Both the position numbers and the translations under genes were made by a program. The notes beneath the pieces are model-generated. The model did not search any database, had not been told where the DNA came from, and saw nothing but the letters and a program-made list of their open reading frames with translations. Shown one piece after another: positions 29,378-38,093 of a DNA stretch of 64,000 nt. The stretch spans positions 496,001 to 560,000 of the forward strand of contig OZ245999.1 in the NCBI GenBank assembly GCA_965230265.1. The letters run 5' to 3'. Every line of letters begins with the position of its first letter. Position 1 is the first letter of the stretch. This DNA is from JAJFKX01 sp965230265. GTDB taxonomy: Bacteria; Pseudomonadota; Gammaproteobacteria; Xanthomonadales; Wenzhouxiangellaceae.

Positions 29378-31635
29378 GCGCTGGATCAGACAATATTCAG
29401 CCACAGGTCAATCAGGACCAGGTGAACCAGGCGCACTCCGGGCTGGACAAGGTCAGTGTGCTGCAACGCATCCGCTGGACCAAGACCAGAAAACTGCCTT
29501 ACCGTCAACAAACCTCATCGGCCGATTGTGGTGCGGCCTGCCTGGCTATGGTGCTCAGTTATTATGGCAAGGATATTCCACTGGATGAGGTACGTACCGT
29601 CACCGGGGTTAGCCGCAGCGGTACCAATGCACTGAGTCTGTTGCAAGCCGGTCGTTGGTATGGTTTGCGCGGACGTGGTGTCAATATCACCGATCTGGAT
29701 AAACTTACACATCTGCCTGCGGGTACCATTTTGCATTGGGAATTCCGGCATTTTGTGATTTTTGAGAAAGTCACGCGCAGCGGTGTTCATATTCTGGACC
29801 CTGCCAATGGTCGCCGCAAAGTTGGCCATGAGGCTTTTTCCAAAGCCTTTACCGGTATCGCACTGGTGTTTGAGCCAGGCAAATCGTTTGTCTCCGAAAC
29901 CCGCCGTCGCACTGGTCTTAAGCGCTACATTTACTACTTGCTGCAAGAGCGCAGCTTGTTGACCAAAATTGTATTGTGCTCACTGGTTCTGCAATTGCTG
30001 GCATTGGTGATACCGGTGCTAACCGGTGTGGTCGTTGATCGGGTGGTGCCACGTTCAGACCAGCAATTACTGCTGACCTTAACTTTAGGCGTGATGGTCA
30101 TTATTGGGTTTTATTTACTGAGCTCGTTATTGCGGTCGCACCTGATGGTGTATTTGCGGACTCGCTTAAATTCGCGCTTCACGCTGGATTTTCTGGAGCA
30201 TCTGGTTGGGCTGCCGTTTGTGTTCTTTGAACAACGCTCCATTGGTGATTTAAATAACCGCATGAACAGCAATGCGGAAATCCGTGAAATTCTGACCTCC
30301 GGTGCATTATCGGCTATTTTGGATGGTGCGCTGGTGATGTTGTATTTGATTTTCCTGATGGTGATTAACTTGAAAATCGCATTGCTGGTGATTGCGCTGG
30401 GTCTGGCACGGGTGGCAATTTTCTTATTCACTCGGCGCGCCCAAAAAGATGTGATGTCCGAGGTGATTCATACCGATGCCAAAACCAGTAGCTATCAAAT
30501 GCAATTACTGGCCGGAATGGAAACTTTGAAATCCTGCGGAGCAGAAGACCATGCACTGGAGCGTTGGTCCAATAAGTTTACCGATCAACTGAATGTGCTG
30601 GTGCGGCAGGGCAATCTGAATGCCAAGGTGGATTCATTATTGGAAACGCTGGCGATTGCCTCACCTTTGTTGATTCTGGCGCTTGGCGGCTATCTGGTTA
30701 TAGGCAACGAAATCACTTTGGGCGTGATGCTGGCGGCGGTGGCTTTGGCGAGTGGTTTTTTAACGCCATTGTCCAATTTGGTGAACGAATTGATCAAGCT
30801 ACAGCGACTGTTTGCGTATATGGAGCGCATCAATGATGTCATGGCCACCGAACCGGAGCAGAACATTGCCGATAAAATCATCCCCAATCGCTTACAGGGC
30901 AATATCTCGGTCAATAACATCGAGTTTGGCTACAACGTGCTGGCGCCGCCGGTACTGAAAAACATATCTTTGGAAGTAGAGGCCGGTCAGTTTATTGCCC
31001 TGGCAGGCCCATCCGGGTCAGGTAAATCCACCCTGGCGCGCCTGCTCGCCGGCTTGCATCAGCCGCAGGCTGGCTCTATCAGTTATGACAATATCAATCT
31101 GCGGCAACTGAACCTCACTTCGGTGCGCAAACAACTCGGCATTGTCAGCCAAAGCCCCTATATTTTTGGTGCCAGCATCAAGGAGAATATCCTGATGAAC
31201 CATACCGGCGCCTCATTTGAGGAACTGGTCAGTGCGGCCAAGCTGGCACATATTCATGATGACATCATGCAAATGCCGATGACCTACGACACCATGTTGT
31301 CGGAAGGTGGTGGTTCCCTGTCTGGTGGGCAGTTGCAGCGGATCGCATTGGCGCGTGCGCTGGTAACCCGTCCGCGGGTGATGATTCTGGATGAGGCTAC
31401 CAGTGCACTGGATCTGGCGACTGAATATGACATTCAGTGTGCGCTGGAACAGCTTAACGCCACCCGTATCGTCATTGCCCACCGGCTCAGCACCATTATC
31501 AATGCCGATTTGATTCTGGTATTGAACGACGGAGAAATTGTGGAGCGCGGCACGCATCAGTCGTTGCTCAAAGCCGGTGGTCACTATGCCCGACTGATCA
31601 GCATCCACGACAAGCACTCGGATAAGCCGGAATAA
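29374..31635 (+). CDS. lanT: Peptidase-containing ABC transporter (LanT, C39 family)
   Basis: The 753-residue protein has three parts. An N-terminal C39 peptidase carries catalytic C52 in SADCGAACL, H126 in RHFVIF and D142 in ILDPANG, all intact. An ABC membrane domain occupies about residues 190-470. The ATPase has Walker A GPSGSGKST near 545, signature LSGGQLQR and Walker B VMILDEATSALD. It would cut the LanA leader after Gly39-Gly40 and export the core peptide across the inner membrane. It is translationally coupled to the HlyD partner. Confidence 0.93.
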   Translation: MSAGSDNIQPQVNQDQVNQAHSGLDKVSVLQRIRWTKTRKLPYRQQTSSADCGAACLAMVLSYYGKDIPLDEVRTVTGVSRSGTNALSLLQAGRWYGLRGRGVNITDLDKLTHLPAGTILHWEFRHFVIFEKVTRSGVHILDPANGRRKVGHEAFSKAFTGIALVFEPGKSFVSETRRRTGLKRYIYYLLQERSLLTKIVLCSLVLQLLALVIPVLTGVVVDRVVPRSDQQLLLTLTLGVMVIIGFYLLSSLLRSHLMVYLRTRLNSRFTLDFLEHLVGLPFVFFEQRSIGDLNNRMNSNAEIREILTSGALSAILDGALVMLYLIFLMVINLKIALLVIALGLARVAIFLFTRRAQKDVMSEVIHTDAKTSSYQMQLLAGMETLKSCGAEDHALERWSNKFTDQLNVLVRQGNLNAKVDSLLETLAIASPLLILALGGYLVIGNEITLGVMLAAVALASGFLTPLSNLVNELIKLQRLFAYMERINDVMATEPEQNIADKIIPNRLQGNISVNNIEFGYNVLAPPVLKNISLEVEAGQFIALAGPSGSGKSTLARLLAGLHQPQAGSISYDNINLRQLNLTSVRKQLGIVSQSPYIFGASIKENILMNHTGASFEELVSAAKLAHIHDDIMQMPMTYDTMLSEGGGSLSGGQLQRIALARALVTRPRVMILDEATSALDLATEYDIQCALEQLNATRIVIAHRLSTIINADLILVLNDGEIVERGTHQSLLKAGGHYARLISIHDKHSDKPE

Positions 31636-31657
31636 ACCTGGATATTATCAATAAGCA

Positions 31658-32113
31658 ATGGGCTCTGGACAGGTTAACGAAGTGATAGATACTGCATTGC
31701 TCAGTGCAGTGATGGCTTATGTACTGCCGGCACAAAATGGGTTTGGAGGAGTCGAGGCGGGCGTCTCAGATTATTTGCAGCAGTGGCTAAATAGCCCACA
31801 AGGTTCGGCTCAGCGGCCATTGATTGAGTGGGGTATGCGTTTCATACAAAAGGAACATCAAGCCCGTCACCACACTGATTTTACCGATGGTCAGCCACAG
31901 CATTGCCGGACATTATTGGACGACCTTGCCAAGCTGGAGCACAGACATTATCAGGCATTTTGGCGAACATTCATCCGTACCTGCCTGCAGGGGTTTTTGG
32001 CCCATCCCCAGCACGGGGGTAACTGTGATGCAGGGGCATGGCGGTTGATGGGTTACCCGGGTAATGCAGATCAGCGCTTATCGCTGCATCAGCTGATGCA
32101 GCCTTCCAACTGA
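31658..32113 (+). CDS. Small subunit of a GMC dehydrogenase (gluconate 2-dehydrogenase subunit 3-like)
   Basis: The 151-residue protein shows the family pattern: a helical start (LLSAVMAYVLPAQNGFGGVEAGVSDYL) and the diagnostic C-terminal HPQHGGNCDAGAWRLMGYPG. Homologues are small partners of membrane-bound sugar dehydrogenases and usually carry a twin-arginine signal that exports the complex. No signal peptide is present here, so this pair probably works in the cytoplasm, where LanM acts. The gene ends 14 bases before the large subunit. Confidence 0.72.
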   Translation: MGSGQVNEVIDTALLSAVMAYVLPAQNGFGGVEAGVSDYLQQWLNSPQGSAQRPLIEWGMRFIQKEHQARHHTDFTDGQPQHCRTLLDDLAKLEHRHYQAFWRTFIRTCLQGFLAHPQHGGNCDAGAWRLMGYPGNADQRLSLHQLMQPSN

Positions 32114-32127
32114 AAACAAAAACCTGC

Positions 32128-33804
32128 ATGGACGCTCGCGATACCCAACAACTGCCGGATACTTATGATGTTATCGTTATCGGCAGCGGCGCCGGCGGTG
32201 GTCCATTGGCCTGGCGTTTATTGGAAGCCGGATTGCGTGTGCTGATTCTGGAAAAAGGTTCGGATTATCCACGAGACAGCTACCAGCACGATAGCATAGC
32301 GATTGAACAACAATCGGTGTTTAAGCCTGATCTGCAAACGGACCCGCATACGCTGGTCACCAAAAAAACCACCGAACCATTGCGCACCTCATTAGGTTGG
32401 ATAGCCAGTTGTGTCGGCGGCGGGACAGTACATCTTGGTGGCTATTACTATCGGTTTCATCCCTGTGATTTTCGTATGGCCAGCGAGTTTGGCCAATATC
32501 AGCAATTGGCCGACTGGCCATACAGTTATGCCGACCTGGAGCCTTATTACAGCCTGGCCGAGCAGGTTATCGGTGTTTCCGGTGATAGCGATGCGAATCC
32601 ACCTTGTTGGCAGCGCTCACAACCGTATCCGATGCCCGCGCTGAGCCACCATCCAGCGGCCACCGCGTTACACAATGCATTAACCGGGCAGCAATTGCAG
32701 CCATTTCCGACACCACGCTGCATTAACTCGCAAAACTACGATAACCGACCCGAATGCCACTATTGCGATTTGTGTGCCGGCTTTGGCTGCCCGGTGGGCG
32801 CCAAAAGCAGTGTGCAGGAGACGGTGTTGCACAAAGCACGGCAAAACCCCGATTGCACACTCATTAGCAACGCCATGGTCACCCGGATAACCCACGATAC
32901 AAAGGGCCTGGCGGATGGCTGCGAATATATTGACGAAAACGGTCAGCGTTGGCGGGCACGAGCCACAGTGGTTTGTGTAAGCTGCTCAGCGGTGGAGTCC
33001 GCACGCTTGTTACTGCTATCGCAATCCAACCGCTACCCGGATGGTATCGGCAATCACAATGGCCTGGTGGGCCGATATCTACAGTTTCATGCTGTCAGCA
33101 TGGCCAATGCACGGTTTTCTATGATCGATCATCCAGAGTTGGCGCTGGAGCAGTTTCATCCATTTCTTGGGCAATCGGTGATGGATTACTATTTTTTGCC
33201 GGAAGGGGTCTCGGAGATCAATAAGGGTGGTTTGTTGCGCTTTGATATGTTCCCGTTAAACCCTCTGGAGAATGTTGATCTGATCATGGCCCAGGCAGAT
33301 AGACCGTTATGGGGGCAGCCGCTGATGGAGCACTTGCAGAATTATTACAGCCACTACCGACATATGTATGTAGAGGTGTTTCACGATTTTATTCCCAACG
33401 CTGATACTTTTATGGAGTTGGACCCTGATACCTGTGATCGTTGGGGGCTACCAGTTGCCCAAATTCATTTGGATTTGCCTGCTCATCATCAAAGTGCTGG
33501 ACGATGGTTGCTGCAACGTGCGGCAGATGTTTTTTATGATCTGGGTTCCGAGCAGGTCAATGTCACAGATATGGGAGGAACATCATCGTATTTGGTGCAT
33601 GGCACCTGCCGCGCAGGAGATGATCCGCAAACCTCGGTATTGAATGAGTACTGTCAAAGCCACCAGGTTAGTAACCTGTTTGTGGTCGATGGCAGTTTTA
33701 TGCCAACTTCCGGTGGCGCACCGCCTACCCTTACTATTCTGGCCAACAGTCTAAGAGTGGCCGATCATATTGTGTCCAGATTCAATCATGGGGTATTTGC
33801 ATGA
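32128..33804 (+). CDS. GMC oxidoreductase, large subunit, in the lanthipeptide cluster
   Basis: The 558-residue flavoprotein has the FAD motif VIGSGAGGGPLAWRLLEAG near its N-terminus and the cysteine-rich CHYCDLCAGFGC segment seen in gluconate/fructose dehydrogenase-type GMC proteins. The GMC C-terminal signature reads HGTCRAGDDPQTSVLNEY and FVVDGSFMPTSGGAPPTLTILA. The catalytic His is probably H491. The position usually held by Asn in NPTLT is Pro (P532), which could change the chemistry or mark a natural variant. No signal peptide or cytochrome subunit is present. Its stop overlaps lanM as ATGA, a strong hint that it acts on the same peptide. Confidence 0.85.
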   Translation: MDARDTQQLPDTYDVIVIGSGAGGGPLAWRLLEAGLRVLILEKGSDYPRDSYQHDSIAIEQQSVFKPDLQTDPHTLVTKKTTEPLRTSLGWIASCVGGGTVHLGGYYYRFHPCDFRMASEFGQYQQLADWPYSYADLEPYYSLAEQVIGVSGDSDANPPCWQRSQPYPMPALSHHPAATALHNALTGQQLQPFPTPRCINSQNYDNRPECHYCDLCAGFGCPVGAKSSVQETVLHKARQNPDCTLISNAMVTRITHDTKGLADGCEYIDENGQRWRARATVVCVSCSAVESARLLLLSQSNRYPDGIGNHNGLVGRYLQFHAVSMANARFSMIDHPELALEQFHPFLGQSVMDYYFLPEGVSEINKGGLLRFDMFPLNPLENVDLIMAQADRPLWGQPLMEHLQNYYSHYRHMYVEVFHDFIPNADTFMELDPDTCDRWGLPVAQIHLDLPAHHQSAGRWLLQRAADVFYDLGSEQVNVTDMGGTSSYLVHGTCRAGDDPQTSVLNEYCQSHQVSNLFVVDGSFMPTSGGAPPTLTILANSLRVADHIVSRFNHGVFA

Positions 33805-36800
33805 GTACCATCGGTTCAGCACGCTGGTATCGGGCATTGAGTCTGAATGAACGAGTTGCTCTGGCAGGTGATCCGCTGGAAACCGATCTGGAGTTGGGAC
33901 AAAGGCGCATGCGGGATTGGCGTGGGCAAACCGATTTGAATGATTCAGGGCCGTTTTCTGCTTTTCTGGATGATATCAACATCAGTGAGTCACGCTTTGT
34001 CGGTTTACTGGGAGAAACCGACCATAGCCTGCAGCAGCGTTGTGCACAGCTCCCCGCCTGGTTACAGCAATTGAAAACACAGTTCGCCAGTGATCATGTT
34101 ATGCCGGCATTGCGTGAAGCATTTAAAGCAGAACATCAGGAGTATGAACTGTTGGTGGTGGTCTCGCCTATTTTGTCTAACTTGCACCAACAAATGACAG
34201 GCGATATTCAAGCACTACTGGCTCAGGCACCTGGGTCATTGTTTGATCTGGATTGGTTGCGAGAGCAGTTTTACGAGCAGTTTATTTTATGGTTGCTATG
34301 GGTACTGCGCAGGCCGATGGTGCTGGAGTTAAATATCAGTCGCATGCAGCAGGACTTTAGCGGCGAGACACCCGAACAGCGCTATAGGCAATTTATTGAG
34401 CATTACGGTCAGTCTGAAAATGCATTGAAAATATTAATGCAATACCCGGTAGCGGCACGGAAAATTGTCGAACAAACGGAAATATTTTGGCCAGCATGTA
34501 AGCGTTTCCTAAAGCGGCTGATCAATGATTACCAATCCATCACCAGCACTTTTTTTGACGGTGCGGATACGGGTAAAGTCAACGATCTGAAAGTCAACCT
34601 GAGTGATCCACACCGAGGCGGAAAACGTGTATTTAAAATCAGCTTCGAGAATGGTCAACAGCTGATCTACAAACCCAAATCACTGGCTGTGGACCAATGC
34701 TATCAACAGTTACTGGGTTGTATTAATCAAAGCAAACAGTTGCTGCCATTAAAGACCACGACAGTGCTGGATAAGGGTGAGTACGGCTGGGTAGAGTTTG
34801 TACAGATCAAACCGTGCAGTGATCGGGCACAGCTGGAGCGCTTTTATCAGCGACAGGGCATGAATATGGCTTTGCTGTATATGCTCAAGGCCAATGACTT
34901 TCATTATGAGAACCTGATTGCTGACGGTGAGCATCCGGTACTGATTGACCTGGAAACCATCTATCAGCCGCAGATTACCAATATGGCAACCAGCCGTATC
35001 CATGCAGAACCTGGTGGTTCGACGGTGCTGTCATTGGGCTTGTTGCCTTATCAGACCGGCTTTGTGGGCAACAGAAACCATGAAATCGGTGGCATGGGTG
35101 GGGCCAGCGGTCAGGCATTGACGGTCCGTAAACTGACCGGCTATAACACCGATGAATTGAAATTTACACTGCAAAGTGTAGACAGCCCCGGCTCTGAAAA
35201 CCTGCCTAAGCTTGACGGTCAAACGGTTGATGCATGGAGTATGACCGAGCAGATTGTTGAAGGATTCAATGCCATGTATGCATGGCTGCTGCGGCATCGT
35301 GATGCCTTACTCAAGGATGACAGCCCATTGTCTGCAATGGCCAATGTTGAAATACGGACAATTTTCCGCGGTACCGAGCAATACTCATCCATGGCCAGTG
35401 CCTGCTGGCATCCGGATATTACCCAAAATGCTTTATTCAAAGACCGGCTATTTGCCAGGCTATGGAAGCGAGGTTACCAAAATACTTTGTACCGGAAAAT
35501 TTATGCCCATGAAGTGGCGGCCATGGAGTGTGGTGATGTGCCGTTGTTCAGCACTTTTGGTAATTCCCGCGATGCAATTGTTGATGACCAGCATACTGTA
35601 ACCGATATTTTTGATCTGACTGGCGAGCAGGTGGTGACGGCGTGTTTGCATGGGCTAAGCCCAATGGATCAAAAGCGCCAGCAGTGGCTGATTCACCATG
35701 CGCTCGATGCGCGGCGACCAGAACACTTGCTCAACACTTATATGATCCAATCACTACCGCAAGCCCGGCGGGAAGTGGTTGATAGGCAGGCGTATCTCAA
35801 TCAGGCCTTGGACATAGGCGAGCACCTGGCCGATTTAATGGTGACTCATCTGGATAAGCCGGTGTGGTTTGATGTGACGCTGTTGGATGCTGAGCATCGT
35901 ATTTCCGGACTTAAGCCCATGGGCCTGGCTTTATATGAGGGTTTGTCCGGCATGCTGATGTTCTTTGCGCATCTGTCGCATTTATCCGACTCACAACCGA
36001 TGAGCAAGATCCGCGATCAGTTACTGACCAGGATCAACCAGGCTGTTGATAAGCACATTGGGTTGCTGAATAAAGAGCTGGGTAGCGCAGCATTTACTGG
36101 TTGGCCCGGCCTGGTGTATTTATACCTGTGTCTGGCAAAACTCTATCGCGATGATCATTATCTGGATTATGCCAACCGGTTGATAACCGAGTTTGCTGAT
36201 GATTTGTCACAGCCCAACAGTTTTGATGTGATCGGTGGTGTTTGCGGCACCCTGCTGGTGTTATGCCAGTGGGATCAATCCGGAAATCACCCACAGGCCA
36301 AGGTATTGATTAGGCAATTGGCAGATTGGCTGGTGGCTTCAGCGGTTGAGCAAAAAACCGGTGTGGCCTGGGCAGATGACAGCTCGGAAGGTCAAGCACT
36401 GACAGGTTTTGCGCATGGCACCTCCGGAGTGATTCTGGCACTGATCGATGCAGCAATCGCCTTACAGGAGCCCGCCTATCTGGAAACGGCCCAGCAAGCA
36501 CTGGCCTATGAAGACAGTTGGTTTTCCGAACAGCAGAAAACCTGGCTGGATCCACGTGCAGAGCACAAAACCGATGATGATGAGTATGGCTCGGTTTATG
36601 CCTGGTGTCATGGTGCACCCGGTATCGGTTTGGCCAAAGTAACAGCTGCCAGGCGATTGGAGGCCAGCAGCCTGAACAATGAAGTGTTGCTAAACAGTTT
36701 AAAAACAGGGGCACGTTGTGCTGCCGAGGCCACTCTGGCCCATGGTTTTGGTGGTAGCCATACATTGTGTCATGGCGATCTGGGAAATCTGGAAGTGGTA

Positions 36801-37022
36801 ATGGCTGTCGCAGACTATTTGCAGGACCGTACAATGCAGCAACAGGCACAGCAAATGTCGATACGGGTATTAGAAGGTATACAGCACAATAGCTATCGAT
36901 GTGGTGGGGCAGCCGGGCGTGAACTGTTGAGCTTGATGCTGGGGTTGGCTGGGATAGGCTATGGTTTATTGAGATTGCACAGTCCAGATCAGGTTCCATC
37001 GGTGTTATTGTTGGAAGTGTAG
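33801..37022 (+). CDS. lanM: Class II lanthipeptide synthetase LanM
   Basis: The 1073-residue enzyme has an N-terminal dehydratase (DUF4135) with kinase-like residues K291 in YKPKS, H368 in HYENL and D383 in DLET. Its C-terminal LanC-type cyclase has HGTSG at about residue 873, C936 in WCHGAPG and C990-H991 in LCHGD, the three zinc ligands. All catalytic positions look intact. It would phosphorylate and dehydrate Ser/Thr of the LanA core and then add Cys thiols to make (methyl)lanthionine rings. It is the last gene of the plus-strand cluster and is translationally coupled to the GMC oxidoreductase. Confidence 0.95.
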   Translation: MSTIGSARWYRALSLNERVALAGDPLETDLELGQRRMRDWRGQTDLNDSGPFSAFLDDINISESRFVGLLGETDHSLQQRCAQLPAWLQQLKTQFASDHVMPALREAFKAEHQEYELLVVVSPILSNLHQQMTGDIQALLAQAPGSLFDLDWLREQFYEQFILWLLWVLRRPMVLELNISRMQQDFSGETPEQRYRQFIEHYGQSENALKILMQYPVAARKIVEQTEIFWPACKRFLKRLINDYQSITSTFFDGADTGKVNDLKVNLSDPHRGGKRVFKISFENGQQLIYKPKSLAVDQCYQQLLGCINQSKQLLPLKTTTVLDKGEYGWVEFVQIKPCSDRAQLERFYQRQGMNMALLYMLKANDFHYENLIADGEHPVLIDLETIYQPQITNMATSRIHAEPGGSTVLSLGLLPYQTGFVGNRNHEIGGMGGASGQALTVRKLTGYNTDELKFTLQSVDSPGSENLPKLDGQTVDAWSMTEQIVEGFNAMYAWLLRHRDALLKDDSPLSAMANVEIRTIFRGTEQYSSMASACWHPDITQNALFKDRLFARLWKRGYQNTLYRKIYAHEVAAMECGDVPLFSTFGNSRDAIVDDQHTVTDIFDLTGEQVVTACLHGLSPMDQKRQQWLIHHALDARRPEHLLNTYMIQSLPQARREVVDRQAYLNQALDIGEHLADLMVTHLDKPVWFDVTLLDAEHRISGLKPMGLALYEGLSGMLMFFAHLSHLSDSQPMSKIRDQLLTRINQAVDKHIGLLNKELGSAAFTGWPGLVYLYLCLAKLYRDDHYLDYANRLITEFADDLSQPNSFDVIGGVCGTLLVLCQWDQSGNHPQAKVLIRQLADWLVASAVEQKTGVAWADDSSEGQALTGFAHGTSGVILALIDAAIALQEPAYLETAQQALAYEDSWFSEQQKTWLDPRAEHKTDDDEYGSVYAWCHGAPGIGLAKVTAARRLEASSLNNEVLLNSLKTGARCAAEATLAHGFGGSHTLCHGDLGNLEVVMAVADYLQDRTMQQQAQQMSIRVLEGIQHNSYRCGGAAGRELLSLMLGLAGIGYGLLRLHSPDQVPSVLLLEV

Positions 37023-37089
37023 AGGTCCGTTATGTTTTGTTGTCAGATGACAAACCTGCGGTTCTAATCCGATCTACAATGAGCTTATA

Positions 37090-37122
37090 GTAGGTTGGCT
37101 TAGGCGTCAGCCGTAAGCCAAC
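37090..37122 (+). repeat. GTAG-type REP-like palindrome
   Basis: GTAG at 37090 is followed by nine-base perfect arms GTTGGCTTA and TAAGCCAAC, extended inward by GGC/GCC around a GTCA loop. A GTAG head plus hairpin is the layout of bacterial REP elements moved by RAYT transposases. It lies between lanM and the nitrilase gene and could also slow transcription there. I saw no second copy in the window. Confidence 0.55.
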
Positions 37123-37160
37123 AGACCGGTAGTAAAACTTCAGAATCCAGAGCAAGCCGT

Positions 37161-38090
37161 ATGCAAACCACCAAAGCCGCTGTTATCCAAACCTCATCAG
37201 AATTGTTCGACACACCTGCCACGCTGGAGAAAATGCAAAGCCTGACTGCTCAGGCCGGTGAACAGGGCGCCAAACTGGCTGTTTTTCCTGAGGCATTTAT
37301 TGGTGGTTATCCCAAAGGCATTAACTTTGGCGCACAGGTTGGTATGCGCTCACCGGAAGGGCGACAGCAGTTTCAGCGCTATTTCGATTCGGCCATCCAT
37401 GTGCCTGGGCCAGAATGTGAGCAAATGGCGGCCATGGCCAGCGAACATGGCATGTATCTGGTGGTGGGAGTAATCGAGCGTGATGGTGGTACGTTGTATT
37501 GTTCTGTGGTTTATTTCGATGACAATGGCAACCTCATTGGCAAGCACCGCAAGACCATGCCAACAGCAATGGAGCGGTTGATCTGGGGCTTTGGCGATGG
37601 TTCCACACTGCAGGTAATGGATACCGATATCGGTAAATTCAGCAGCGTGATCTGTTGGGAAAATTACATGCCTCAATTGCGTCTTTCACAATATGCACAA
37701 GGCGTGGAAATGTATTGTGCTCCGACGGTTGATGAACGTGATAGCTGGTTGCCGTTAATGCGAACCATTGCAGCCGAAGGTCGCTGCTTTGTATTAAGTG
37801 CCTGTCAGTTTATGCAACGAAAAAATGGACCCATGGAAGGTTATGCGCCGGTACAGGGGGATGACCCGGAAACGTCCATGATCCGAGGCGGCAGCTGTAT
37901 TGTTTCACCCCTCGGTGAGGTGCTGGCGGGGCCAGTGTTTGATCAGGAAGCCATTTTGACCGCCGAGCTGGATGCCGACCTGATCGCCCAGGGCAAGTTT
38001 GATCTGGATGTGGCTGGGCATTATGCCCGGCCAGATATTTTTGAGTTACAAGTCAATACTGCCAGTCAGCAGTCGGTTATTGAAAATTGA
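37161..38090 (+). CDS. Aliphatic nitrilase-family hydrolase
   Basis: The 309-residue enzyme shows the Glu-Lys-Cys triad of the nitrilase superfamily: E44 in FPEAFIGGYP, K131 in HRKTMPT and C165 in VICWENYMP. The CWEN form and the GGYPKG segment belong to true nitrilases (nitrile to carboxylate plus ammonia) rather than amidases. It lacks a signal peptide, so it is cytoplasmic. It lies 138 bases past lanM on the same strand, beyond a REP-like hairpin, and converges with the amidohydrolase gene. A link to the lanthipeptide cluster is possible but unsupported. Confidence 0.88.
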   Translation: MQTTKAAVIQTSSELFDTPATLEKMQSLTAQAGEQGAKLAVFPEAFIGGYPKGINFGAQVGMRSPEGRQQFQRYFDSAIHVPGPECEQMAAMASEHGMYLVVGVIERDGGTLYCSVVYFDDNGNLIGKHRKTMPTAMERLIWGFGDGSTLQVMDTDIGKFSSVICWENYMPQLRLSQYAQGVEMYCAPTVDERDSWLPLMRTIAAEGRCFVLSACQFMQRKNGPMEGYAPVQGDDPETSMIRGGSCIVSPLGEVLAGPVFDQEAILTAELDADLIAQGKFDLDVAGHYARPDIFELQVNTASQQSVIEN

Positions 38091-38093
38091 TAC

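Noticed and set aside
36310..36999. Open frame of 229 codons antisense to the C-terminal part of lanM
   Set aside because: The LanC zinc motifs prove the plus-strand frame. The antisense product is His/Pro-rich noise without ribosome site.
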